From contig JAFSTK010000126.1 in NCBI GenBank assembly GCA_017450535.1, positions 1 to 42,228 on the forward strand: a stretch of DNA of 42,228 bases, written 5' to 3'. The translations under genes were made by a program, and so were the position numbers. Positions 5,932 through 13,994 of this stretch are shown here, piece by piece (positions within the stretch are counted from its first letter, which is position 1; each line of letters begins with the position of its first letter). The notes under the pieces are model-generated. The model was given only the letters and a program-made list of their open reading frames with translations. It did no database searches and was not told the origin of the DNA. This DNA comes from Treponema sp. Lineage in GTDB: Bacteria > Spirochaetota > Spirochaetia > Treponematales > Treponemataceae.

Positions 5932-8900
5932 TTGAAAAAAAATACATTTGTCATAGGTCTGTTTGTTATTCTTTGTCTTACGCTTAATCTCGTGGGTAAA
6001 ACATTTGCAGATGCCTTGCAGCTTCCGTTATGGTTGGATTCTCTTGGTACAGTTATTGTCGCATATGCATTCGGTCCGATTTGCGGTTCTATTGTGGGAG
6101 TGACCACGAATCTCGTATACAGCGTGAGTGATCCGGTTTCTGCTGTATATAGCATAACAAGTGTTGCTATTGGCGTGATTGTAGGACTGACCGCTCGACG
6201 ACGATGGTTTGAAACAGTATTTGGCACGATGACAGCAAGTGTGCTTGTGACTCTTGTAGCGGTGGTTGTTTCTGTTTCGGTGAGCCTCGTGCGGACAGAG
6301 GGAATGACAGGTAATCTTTGGGGAGATGGCGTTATCGGGTTATTGCATGAAGAGGGAATGCCCTTTTGGATGTGCGCTGTAATTGGCGAATTTTATATCG
6401 ATTTTTTAGATAAAGTAATCACGTTGTTCTTCTTGTTTTTTGTCATAAAAATTTACCGAAACCGAAAGTTCTTTTTTATCAAAATGCATCGGCTGATAAA
6501 AAACCGCTCGGTGCGGGCAATCGTACTTTTTGCAGGCATCGGATTATGTTCTGTATATCCGGCGGAAGCTTCAAATATCAACACATATGTGCAGACTATA
6601 TATTCCAGCCATAGCGGACTTCCTTGTGGTGAGGCAAATGATATTGCGCAGACAAACGACGGTATTTTGTGGATTGGAACATATGCTGGCTTATACCGTT
6701 ATAATGGTTCTGAATTTCGTTGGATGAAAGAATTCTCTTCCGTCCGCAATGTGAACTGTCTGTATGTGGATGAAGAGGGACGACTTTGGATTGGCACAAA
6801 TGACAACGGCGTTGCTATCTGCATTAACGAGCATATTGTAAACGTCTTGGATAATTCCAAAGCGTTGCCATCAAATTCGGTGCGTGGAATTGTAAAAAGT
6901 ACAGACGGATTTTATTACGTAGGCACCACCATGGGAATGATGGCGATTACCTTGGACGGCGGTTTGCATTGGCTCAATACCATTACTGAAATCGGGTATA
7001 CCGTCAGCATTGATGCAGATAAAAATGGTAATGTAGCCGTTGTTACAAGTGACGGTCGGTTGAGCATCATCAGAAATCGGCAGGTTGTCTTTTCCGATAC
7101 GGTTGGGCGCGGCAAAGAAATCTATACTTGTTGTACCTTTGTGGACAATGTGTTGTATGCAGGCACTTCCCAGAACCATGTGTATCAGCTGCATGTCAAT
7201 GATATTGGTTTTGAGCGGAAAAAAGTAATGACCTGCGGAAATTCCAGCCATATCAACAAATTGTATCTATCCGCTGGACGCATGTTTGTCTGCTCAGATA
7301 TGGGCATTGGGTATCTGAGTGATTATGCAGGAAAAGAAGAGTATGTCAGCATCAATACGGGCGGATTTAACAACTCAATCGACAGCATGGAAGTGGATTA
7401 TCAGGGAAATTATTGGTTCGCTTCTTCACGTCAAGGTCTGCTCAAGCTTTCGCCCTCATCATTTACCAATTTATATGGTTCGTTAGGAATGACACCTCAC
7501 GTTGTAAATACAATTACTCGCTGGGATGATACATTGTATATTGGTACTGATAACGGCTTAGATGCTATCCGCCAAAACAATCCCATTCAGAACACTTTGA
7601 CGCATATGTTTGAAGGCGTGCGTATTCGATGTATGAAAGTAGATTCAAAAGGAAATTTATGGGTGTGCACATATGGAAAGGGTTTGATAGAAATTCTTCC
7701 TGGTGGAAAAACAATCACATATGACAGTACAAACGATTCTTTTGGTGACTGGACACGTGTTGTCATTGAGTTAAGCGATGGTACAATTGTCGCCGCGTCG
7801 GATACAGGAATTGCCTACATTCAAAACCAGAAAGTCGTTCAAAAAATCACTACAGAGGATGGCCTCCCAAATGTAATGATTTTGACGCTGCTGGAAATTC
7901 AGCCCAATATTTTTTTAGCGGGAACGGATGGCGATGGCATTGCGGTAATTCAGGATGGAAAAGTAATTCGTCAGCTTACTCTTAAAGATGGATTGACGAG
8001 TGGCGTTATTCTGAGAACAGTAACTGATTATAAGCATGAAGGGGTATTTATCGTTACCAGTAACAGCTTGTGCTATATGGACTTTGATTTTAATGTGCGT
8101 GTGCTTGATACATTCCCCTATAACAACAACTATGACATTTGGATAAGTCGGTCAGGTCAGCTTTTTGTTTTAGGAAGCGCAGGCATCCATGTAGTGGCAC
8201 GAGACACATTGCTTTCAGAAAGTGATGTTCTGCAATATACGCTTCTGGATGCAAAAAGTGGATTAAGCAGTGCGCTTACCGCAAACTCCTGGAATTATTG
8301 CGATGAAAATGAAAATCTGTATTTGTCGAGCGGAACGGGCGTGTACATGGTCAATTTGGAGAACTATCTTTCTACCAAACGGTCATACCGAATGATGCTT
8401 GCTTCTATAAAATTAGACAATGAGCAGCACCGATTGGAACGCGGAGAGCCATTTATTATTGGACGAAAAGTACAGAAAATTGAATTTTTCCCAGAAGTCA
8501 TAAATTTTTCAGTTTTGGACCCGCTCGTTTGTTATTATCTGGAAGGATTTGATGCTTCGCCTCAGGTTATTCAGCAAAGCGAATTGACTAGCGTAACGTA
8601 TACGAATCTTTCTTCTGGCAAGTATGTCTTCCATCTTTCGGTGATTGATAATAAGAATACGGTTTTGGAACAAAGTCAGTACGAGTTTATCAAGGCAAAA
8701 GCGATTTATGATAATCAGTGGTTTAAAATTTATATGCTGATTGTAGCGTTGATTGCAGTGGCTTGGTTTACTTGGTTTATCGCGCGAACACAAATTCAGC
8801 GTACTATTGATCTTCAGCGGCAGCGACTTGAACTTGCGGAAGAGCAGGTGCGTATGGGCAACGAAACAATTCTTGCAATTGCAAAAACAGTGGATGCTAA

Positions 8901-9459
8901 AGACGAGAACACCAGCCAACATTCAATGCGTGTTTCTGAATATTCTGTATTGATTGGCAAAGAATTGGGTTTTGATGACACAGAATGCGAGAATTTACGG
9001 AAAGCAGCTCTGTTACATGATATCGGAAAAATCGGTGTGCCTGACAGAATTTTGAACAAACCGGCGCGGCTTGATGACGATGAATACAAGATTATGAAAA
9101 CTCATGTCGTTAAGGGCGCGGAAATCCTTAAAGATTTTACTATGATTCAGAACGTAAGCGATGGCGCGCATTATCATCATGAGCGGTGGGACGGCACTGG
9201 CTATGCGGAAGGACTGAAAGGTGAGGACATCCCTGTATATGCGCGCATTATTGGAATAGCAGATGCATTTGATGCGATGACGGCAAACCGCGTGTATCGT
9301 AAAAAACTGGCTATAAATCAAGTATTAGATGAAATCAAACGTGGTAGGGGAAGTCAATTTGACCCGAACATAGCGGACATTTTGCTCGGCTTAGTTTCAA
9401 GCGGCAAGATAGATATGAAAGCATTGTATGAAGATACTTCGGCAGGGGGAAATGAATGA
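5932..9459 (+). CDS. S-component-like membrane module / beta-propeller / Y_Y_Y / HD-GYP receptor
   Basis: 1175 residues. Order of parts: residues 1-180 form an ECF S-component-like membrane module (LPLWLDSLGTVIVAYAFGP, then GVTTNLV). A second membrane/export helix lies near 195-215. About 215-790 is a periplasmic propeller of Reg_prop repeats (GILWIGTYAGLYRYNG, GRLWIGTNDNG). Roughly 820-905 is a Y_Y_Y domain, 925-948 a membrane helix, then a coiled-coil linker and an HD-GYP domain (HDIGK near 1029, HHERWDGTGY near 1082). HD-GYP enzymes hydrolyse c-di-GMP; the metal ligands are present, and the usual GYP reads GYA. The TTG start at 5932 follows an AGGGA site. The gene overlaps the BMP gene by ATGA, suggesting a shared ligand or signal. 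Confidence 0.85.
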   Translation: MKKNTFVIGLFVILCLTLNLVGKTFADALQLPLWLDSLGTVIVAYAFGPICGSIVGVTTNLVYSVSDPVSAVYSITSVAIGVIVGLTARRRWFETVFGTMTASVLVTLVAVVVSVSVSLVRTEGMTGNLWGDGVIGLLHEEGMPFWMCAVIGEFYIDFLDKVITLFFLFFVIKIYRNRKFFFIKMHRLIKNRSVRAIVLFAGIGLCSVYPAEASNINTYVQTIYSSHSGLPCGEANDIAQTNDGILWIGTYAGLYRYNGSEFRWMKEFSSVRNVNCLYVDEEGRLWIGTNDNGVAICINEHIVNVLDNSKALPSNSVRGIVKSTDGFYYVGTTMGMMAITLDGGLHWLNTITEIGYTVSIDADKNGNVAVVTSDGRLSIIRNRQVVFSDTVGRGKEIYTCCTFVDNVLYAGTSQNHVYQLHVNDIGFERKKVMTCGNSSHINKLYLSAGRMFVCSDMGIGYLSDYAGKEEYVSINTGGFNNSIDSMEVDYQGNYWFASSRQGLLKLSPSSFTNLYGSLGMTPHVVNTITRWDDTLYIGTDNGLDAIRQNNPIQNTLTHMFEGVRIRCMKVDSKGNLWVCTYGKGLIEILPGGKTITYDSTNDSFGDWTRVVIELSDGTIVAASDTGIAYIQNQKVVQKITTEDGLPNVMILTLLEIQPNIFLAGTDGDGIAVIQDGKVIRQLTLKDGLTSGVILRTVTDYKHEGVFIVTSNSLCYMDFDFNVRVLDTFPYNNNYDIWISRSGQLFVLGSAGIHVVARDTLLSESDVLQYTLLDAKSGLSSALTANSWNYCDENENLYLSSGTGVYMVNLENYLSTKRSYRMMLASIKLDNEQHRLERGEPFIIGRKVQKIEFFPEVINFSVLDPLVCYYLEGFDASPQVIQQSELTSVTYTNLSSGKYVFHLSVIDNKNTVLEQSQYEFIKAKAIYDNQWFKIYMLIVALIAVAWFTWFIARTQIQRTIDLQRQRLELAEEQVRMGNETILAIAKTVDAKDENTSQHSMRVSEYSVLIGKELGFDDTECENLRKAALLHDIGKIGVPDRILNKPARLDDDEYKIMKTHVVKGAEILKDFTMIQNVSDGAHYHHERWDGTGYAEGLKGEDIPVYARIIGIADAFDAMTANRVYRKKLAINQVLDEIKRGRGSQFDPNIADILLGLVSSGKIDMKALYEDTSAGGNE

Positions 9460-10658
9460 ATAGGGAAATAAAGATTACGTTCTTTGCCGCACTTATTTTT
9501 GCCGCATGTTTTCTGCTGTTTCATGCACTATATACGCCAAAAGAAACTACTTCACTCAAAATACGTGTTGGCTTTGTATATGAAGGCGATGAAAGCACAC
9601 CCTATACGAGTAACTTTATACGTGCCCAACATGCTCTGGAAGATTTGTTTGGTGAAGCGGTAGAAATTCACATAAAAAATAATGTGCCCGAAAATCGGAC
9701 AAAGAGTACGCTTCGAGAATTAGTTGACGAGAAATGCGACATAATTTTTACGAACAGTTACGGATTTAGTGACGGAACAAAACGCATTGCCGCTTTATAT
9801 CCAAATGTTGAATTTTGCCAGGCGACCGGAATAAATGCAAATATTGAGCCTGTTTTGAAAAATTATCACACCTTTATGGGCGAAGTTTATGAAGGCCGTT
9901 ACGTTGCAGGTATTGTGGCTGGAATGAAATTGAAACAGCTTATTGATGAAGGTAGCATTACTCCGGAGCAGGCAAAAATTGGATATGTGGGTGCATTTCC
10001 TTATGCAGAAGTGATTTCCGGCTATACGGCATTTTTCTTGGGTGCGCGTGCAATTGTTCCCAGCGTAACAATGTCAGTTTTGTACACTAATTCATGGAGT
10101 AGCTTTTCCAAAGAAAAACAATGTGCGGTTCGTCTGATTGATGAAGGCTGTGTAATCATTTCTCAACATTCTGATACGATTGGCCCGGCTGTTGCGTGTG
10201 AGGAAACGTATTCTTCACGCATTGTATATCATGTTGGCTATAACCAAAGTATGATTGATGTTGCGCCGACGACATCACTAATCAGTACACGCATAAACTG
10301 GACTCCTTATATTGTGGGCGCGGTAAAAGCCGTGATGAATAAGAAAAACATTGAAAAATCTATCAGCGGACACGTGCACGGAAACGACCTTGGCGCAGGA
10401 TTTGCCTTGGACTGGGTGCAGATGATGGAACTGAATACAATTATCGCTGCGCCCGGCACCGAAGAAAAAATCGCAGACGTTGTTAAAGCATTTAAAAAAG
10501 GGCGCGGACCAGACGTGTTCAAAGGCAATTATACCGGCGTTAATCCTTACAACTCAAAAGACACGTATGACTTGAATGAAGGCTACAAAGAGAACCAAAC
10601 ATCTTCTGCGCCTACATTTTGTTACGTTCTTGACGATGTGATTACGATAGAAGAATAA
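9456..10658 (+). CDS. BMP-family substrate-binding protein, membrane-anchored
   Basis: 400 residues of the Bmp/PnrA type (PF02608), known as periplasmic binding proteins for purine nucleosides and similar ligands. Seen: an early strand IRVGFVYEG, then TLRELVDEKCDIIFTNSYGF, GEVYEGRYVAGIVAGM and AKIGYVGAFPYAEVISGY, the family's lobes in order. The N-terminus (about residues 8-26) is a continuous hydrophobic helix; AAC lies inside it but more hydrophobic residues follow, so a membrane anchor is likelier than a lipoprotein. No permease or ATPase follows. Coupling by ATGA to the HD-GYP receptor suggests a sensory rather than transport role (inference). Its end overlaps the convergent GH43 gene by 37 bp. 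Confidence 0.85.
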   Translation: MNREIKITFFAALIFAACFLLFHALYTPKETTSLKIRVGFVYEGDESTPYTSNFIRAQHALEDLFGEAVEIHIKNNVPENRTKSTLRELVDEKCDIIFTNSYGFSDGTKRIAALYPNVEFCQATGINANIEPVLKNYHTFMGEVYEGRYVAGIVAGMKLKQLIDEGSITPEQAKIGYVGAFPYAEVISGYTAFFLGARAIVPSVTMSVLYTNSWSSFSKEKQCAVRLIDEGCVIISQHSDTIGPAVACEETYSSRIVYHVGYNQSMIDVAPTTSLISTRINWTPYIVGAVKAVMNKKNIEKSISGHVHGNDLGAGFALDWVQMMELNTIIAAPGTEEKIADVVKAFKKGRGPDVFKGNYTGVNPYNSKDTYDLNEGYKENQTSSAPTFCYVLDDVITIEE

Positions 10659-12322
10659 ACTGCTTTTCCGCCGTTCTTTCCGACCGCATAGATTCCAAAC
10701 CGTCCTCCGACCCAATGCGCTTTTTCCGCGACAAACGGTGCGGCAGAGGGTGTCCATTTCACCTGAGCAGACCCGTTTGATGAAGTTTCCGCGCTGAATG
10801 TCACAATGCCCGTGCGCTCATCCTTTTTTTCAAAATGCAGTTTGAATTGTACAGCGTGCGCATCTTCAGCCGTAAGCAGCAGGCGGTCTTTTACAAATTC
10901 GGAGCGCACCACATCGCCGTCACCATCAGCCTCAAAGTAGACAAGCGCAAATCCGTCTGCATTGTGCTCCACTGCGACGGACGCATATGTTTTTCCCAAA
11001 AACACAATTCCTGTGCGCGCGCCTACAGGCACATTGCTTGCATCCACCGTCGCCACAACATCAAAGTATTCATGCTGAATCTTTTGCGTAAGCACATTTG
11101 CGCTGTCCCACAAAAATGGCAATTTATCGTTTTTCTTTGGGCGCGTGTCCAGTATATGTAACGCAATAGAGCCGTCCGCATTAAAATCCGCAAACGCATC
11201 ATCCACATTCGCCGACCACTGCCACTGCATATCAATGTATGGACTTAGGCGTGTTGCATTTTTGCCTGGTACTATCGGCGCACCCGGCAGAGAGGGACCA
11301 GAGAACGTGCGATTTTCTCCGTTAGTATCTGTGCCCATCTGTTCGTACTCACGTCTCGAAATCACATCAGGCATCGCATATTCCGTCACCGCTTCGCCCG
11401 GAATTTTCCCAGTCTTAACCGATGTTCCCAGCAAAAGCCAATCATCTTTCCACACGGCGGGCTGCAAATGCACGATACGCCCAAATACACCTCGTTCCTG
11501 AAAATGCACAAACCAATCTTCTCCGCCCGCCGTCTGAACCCAACCGCCTTGGTGCGGGCCATTTGTCGGCGATTTTCCCTGCACGAGCATAATTTTTTCT
11601 TCGTAGTCGCCGTCAATTTTTTTACTGCGCAGTTCAGTCTGCCATCCCTTCGTCACTCCGCCCGCCGGCGCAAAAATGTAGTACCAGCCATTCCGTTTGT
11701 AAAACTTTGGACCTTCAATTGTTGGCTGCGTTTTTGTTCCGTCAAAAATAATTTTGTCCTCGCTGATTGCATCCATCGTCTTTGGGTCAAGCTCCAGCAA
11801 ACCCAATTTGCTATTGAACCCGATGCGACTTTTCACATAACCATGCACCAGCCATACCCGTCCGTCATCATCCCACAGCGGACACGGATCCTCAAAACCT
11901 TTTCCCTGCCAGATAAAATGCAGCTCGCTCCATTCGCCCAAAGGGTCAGTCGTATGCGTCTCCATAATGCCCTCATCCGGTGTGGCGACAAAAATGTAAA
12001 ACATTCCGTCATGATACCGAATTGAAGGCGCCCAAATGCCCTTTGCGTTCTGCGGCGTATCGTACACAGTCAGAGGAATCCGTTTTACCGCATAATTTAC
12101 AAGCGTCCAATTGACCAAATCCGTAGAAGTCAAAATTGGAAGCCCCGGCATAAAATTAAAGCTGGAAGCCGTCATATAAAATGTATCTCCCACACGGATA
12201 ACATCAGGGTCAGAATAATCGCACAAAATAATCGGATTAGTATAAGTCATTTTTTTCTCCAAAGGCGCAGACTTGCATGCAACAAGCACGAGACAGCCAA
12301 GAAAAATCGGAAGGATTTTCAT
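10622..12322 (-). CDS. Glycoside hydrolase family 43 lipoprotein (arabinofuranosidase/xylosidase type)
   Basis: 566 residues from ATG 12322. A signal with lipobox LVAC (Cys16) indicates a lipoprotein. The five-bladed GH43 domain spans about 25-330: YSDPDVIRVGDTFYM carries the catalytic base Asp38, IWAPSIRYHDGMFYIF the second-blade motif, and TIEGPKFYKRNGWYYIF the probable acid Glu near 202. The C-terminal 200 residues look like the beta-sandwich often attached to GH43 enzymes. It likely trims arabinose or xylose side chains from plant polysaccharide, fitting the divergent pectinesterase. An in-frame GTG at 12340 is a less likely start because it lengthens the signal without gain. It converges on, and overlaps by 37 bp, the BMP gene. 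Confidence 0.9.
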   Translation of the reverse strand: MKILPIFLGCLVLVACKSAPLEKKMTYTNPIILCDYSDPDVIRVGDTFYMTASSFNFMPGLPILTSTDLVNWTLVNYAVKRIPLTVYDTPQNAKGIWAPSIRYHDGMFYIFVATPDEGIMETHTTDPLGEWSELHFIWQGKGFEDPCPLWDDDGRVWLVHGYVKSRIGFNSKLGLLELDPKTMDAISEDKIIFDGTKTQPTIEGPKFYKRNGWYYIFAPAGGVTKGWQTELRSKKIDGDYEEKIMLVQGKSPTNGPHQGGWVQTAGGEDWFVHFQERGVFGRIVHLQPAVWKDDWLLLGTSVKTGKIPGEAVTEYAMPDVISRREYEQMGTDTNGENRTFSGPSLPGAPIVPGKNATRLSPYIDMQWQWSANVDDAFADFNADGSIALHILDTRPKKNDKLPFLWDSANVLTQKIQHEYFDVVATVDASNVPVGARTGIVFLGKTYASVAVEHNADGFALVYFEADGDGDVVRSEFVKDRLLLTAEDAHAVQFKLHFEKKDERTGIVTFSAETSSNGSAQVKWTPSAAPFVAEKAHWVGGRFGIYAVGKNGGKAVYSSIVITSSRT

Positions 12323-12341
12323 AGAAATAGTATCTATCACT

Positions 12342-12370
12342 TTGCAAAATTTCGCTAGTGCCTATATAAT
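12342..12370 (+). promoter_or_regulatory. Promoter of the pectinesterase gene
   Basis: TTGCAA (12342-12347), a 17-bp spacer and TATAAT (12365-12370). A strong ribosome site, AAAGGGGG, follows at 12387-12394. It lies in the short gap shared with the divergent GH43 gene. Confidence 0.75.
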
Positions 12371-12406
12371 AGAAATGATACTTTTTAAAGGGGGTTTTCA
12401 AAAAGT

Positions 12407-13984
12407 ATGCATTTTCAGACAAAGAAATTGGCTGCCGTTTTGTGCGGCGCATTTTTTGCTGGTGCGCTCAGTGCGCAGACATTGTATCCTGCAAACGGTG
12501 CCACCGAAGCTGCGTATGACGCACAATTGGTACTGACTTTTCAGGCTGAACCGGAGCTTGTTCCCGGCTCTTTTATCACCATTTATGACGCAAGTGGCAA
12601 AGTAGCCGATAAAATTGCGTTTACTGATGACGAACAGGTTTTTGCTGATGGCACAACCGTTGCTGTAGGAAGTCAGTTGGTTCGCAAAGAAGGCAAAGCG
12701 GTATACATTCAGCCGCATTACGGCAAACTTGCACCGAGCACAACCTATTCTGTTGAAGTGCCCGCAGACGCAATCAAGGCAGAAGGATTTGGTGGCGTTG
12801 CAAAAGGCGCATGGTCATTCAGCACAAAAGCCGCTCCTGCTGCAGTCAGCGATGGTGCGACAATTACCGTCAACAACAGCATGGATGCCGCAAACAACGC
12901 GCAGTTCCATTCTATTCAGGCGGCTTTGGATTTCGTAAAGGATAATAAAGGCACATACACGATTGCTCTTGCACCGGCAACTTACTACGAATTGTTGCAC
13001 TACAAGGGAAGCGCAAACATCATCTTGCAGGGACCAAAGGGCAATAAACGTGGTGACAACACTATCATCAAGTACATCAACTGTAACGATATGAACGCCA
13101 AGCAGGATACTCGTGTAGTATTCTTGTTTACGGGCGCAAACCTGACGTTGGAAAACTTGACGATTATCAATGATACAGACCCGCGCAAGGTATATATTTC
13201 TACAATGAAATATTCGAGCGGCAACTCACAGGCAGAAACCTTGTTTTTCTACAAAGGCAAAGGACACACGCTCAATGTGTACAACTGTTCTTTCAAGAGC
13301 TTGCAGGACACCATGCAAATCAGCGGAAAATGCTGGTTCTATAACTGCTATGTTGAAGGTGATGTTGACTATGTATGGGGAACAGCAGAAGTCGCGCTGT
13401 TTGAAGAATGTGATTTCCATAGTGTTTGGAGTCCGTTGAGCGGAAAAGACCGCGCTTATATTTTTGAGACACGTGTAGGTACCACAGAGGAGCCGCTGAT
13501 TAACAAAGGCTATGTTCTGTACAACAGCCGCGTTGAAGTTGATGCGCGTCAGAATGCATTCTATGGTCGTCGTGCAACCGCAGTGGAAAAGGCAAAAGTT
13601 CCGTATTACGACCAGTGTGCAATCGTAAATGTTGAATTCTACGGTAAAGGAAATATTGGTGAGCAACGCTGGTATGTTGGCAAGGCACCCCGCGTTATTG
13701 GAAATAGTCAGCATGTTGGTTGGAAAGAATACAATGTTTCCTACAAAAAGATTGAAGGCAAAAAACCTTCTGACACAAGCAAGCGTTACAAAGATGCAGG
13801 AGACATCGACAAGAAGACCTACAAAGCAGAATACTCTAATCGCGATTTGATTATGAACCGCGTCTACAACATTGAAAAAGGTGTATACGAAGATGACACC
13901 GCCGCTCCGTGGGATATCAACCAACTTGCCCGCGACCGTGGTTACGCTGTAAAAGATTTGCCCAAGGCAAAGAAAAAGAAGTAA
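12407..13984 (+). CDS. Secreted pectinesterase (carbohydrate esterase family 8)
   Basis: 525 residues. A signal peptide (residues 1-23, ending LSAQ) is followed by an Ig-like domain (about 24-140, TLYPANGATEAAYDAQLVLTF) and a right-handed beta-helix CE8 domain (about 155-480). Active-site blocks: SLQDTMQISGKCWFYNC with Asp301 and VEGDVDYVWGTAEV with Asp321, spaced as the acid and nucleophile Asp of known pectin methylesterases, and FYGRRA for the substrate-binding Arg. It removes methyl esters from pectin outside the cell, which exposes polygalacturonate for the pectate lyase encoded at 37 kb. The lysine-rich tail is unexplained. It has its own promoter. Confidence 0.92.
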   Translation: MHFQTKKLAAVLCGAFFAGALSAQTLYPANGATEAAYDAQLVLTFQAEPELVPGSFITIYDASGKVADKIAFTDDEQVFADGTTVAVGSQLVRKEGKAVYIQPHYGKLAPSTTYSVEVPADAIKAEGFGGVAKGAWSFSTKAAPAAVSDGATITVNNSMDAANNAQFHSIQAALDFVKDNKGTYTIALAPATYYELLHYKGSANIILQGPKGNKRGDNTIIKYINCNDMNAKQDTRVVFLFTGANLTLENLTIINDTDPRKVYISTMKYSSGNSQAETLFFYKGKGHTLNVYNCSFKSLQDTMQISGKCWFYNCYVEGDVDYVWGTAEVALFEECDFHSVWSPLSGKDRAYIFETRVGTTEEPLINKGYVLYNSRVEVDARQNAFYGRRATAVEKAKVPYYDQCAIVNVEFYGKGNIGEQRWYVGKAPRVIGNSQHVGWKEYNVSYKKIEGKKPSDTSKRYKDAGDIDKKTYKAEYSNRDLIMNRVYNIEKGVYEDDTAAPWDINQLARDRGYAVKDLPKAKKKK

Positions 13985-13994
13985 TAATCACCGA

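Noticed and set aside
13226-13924. Long minus-strand open frame opposite the pectinesterase gene
   Set aside because: It is antisense to a clear CE8 gene, has no ribosome site, and its Cys/Phe-rich, low-similarity translation looks like a shadow of biased codons.
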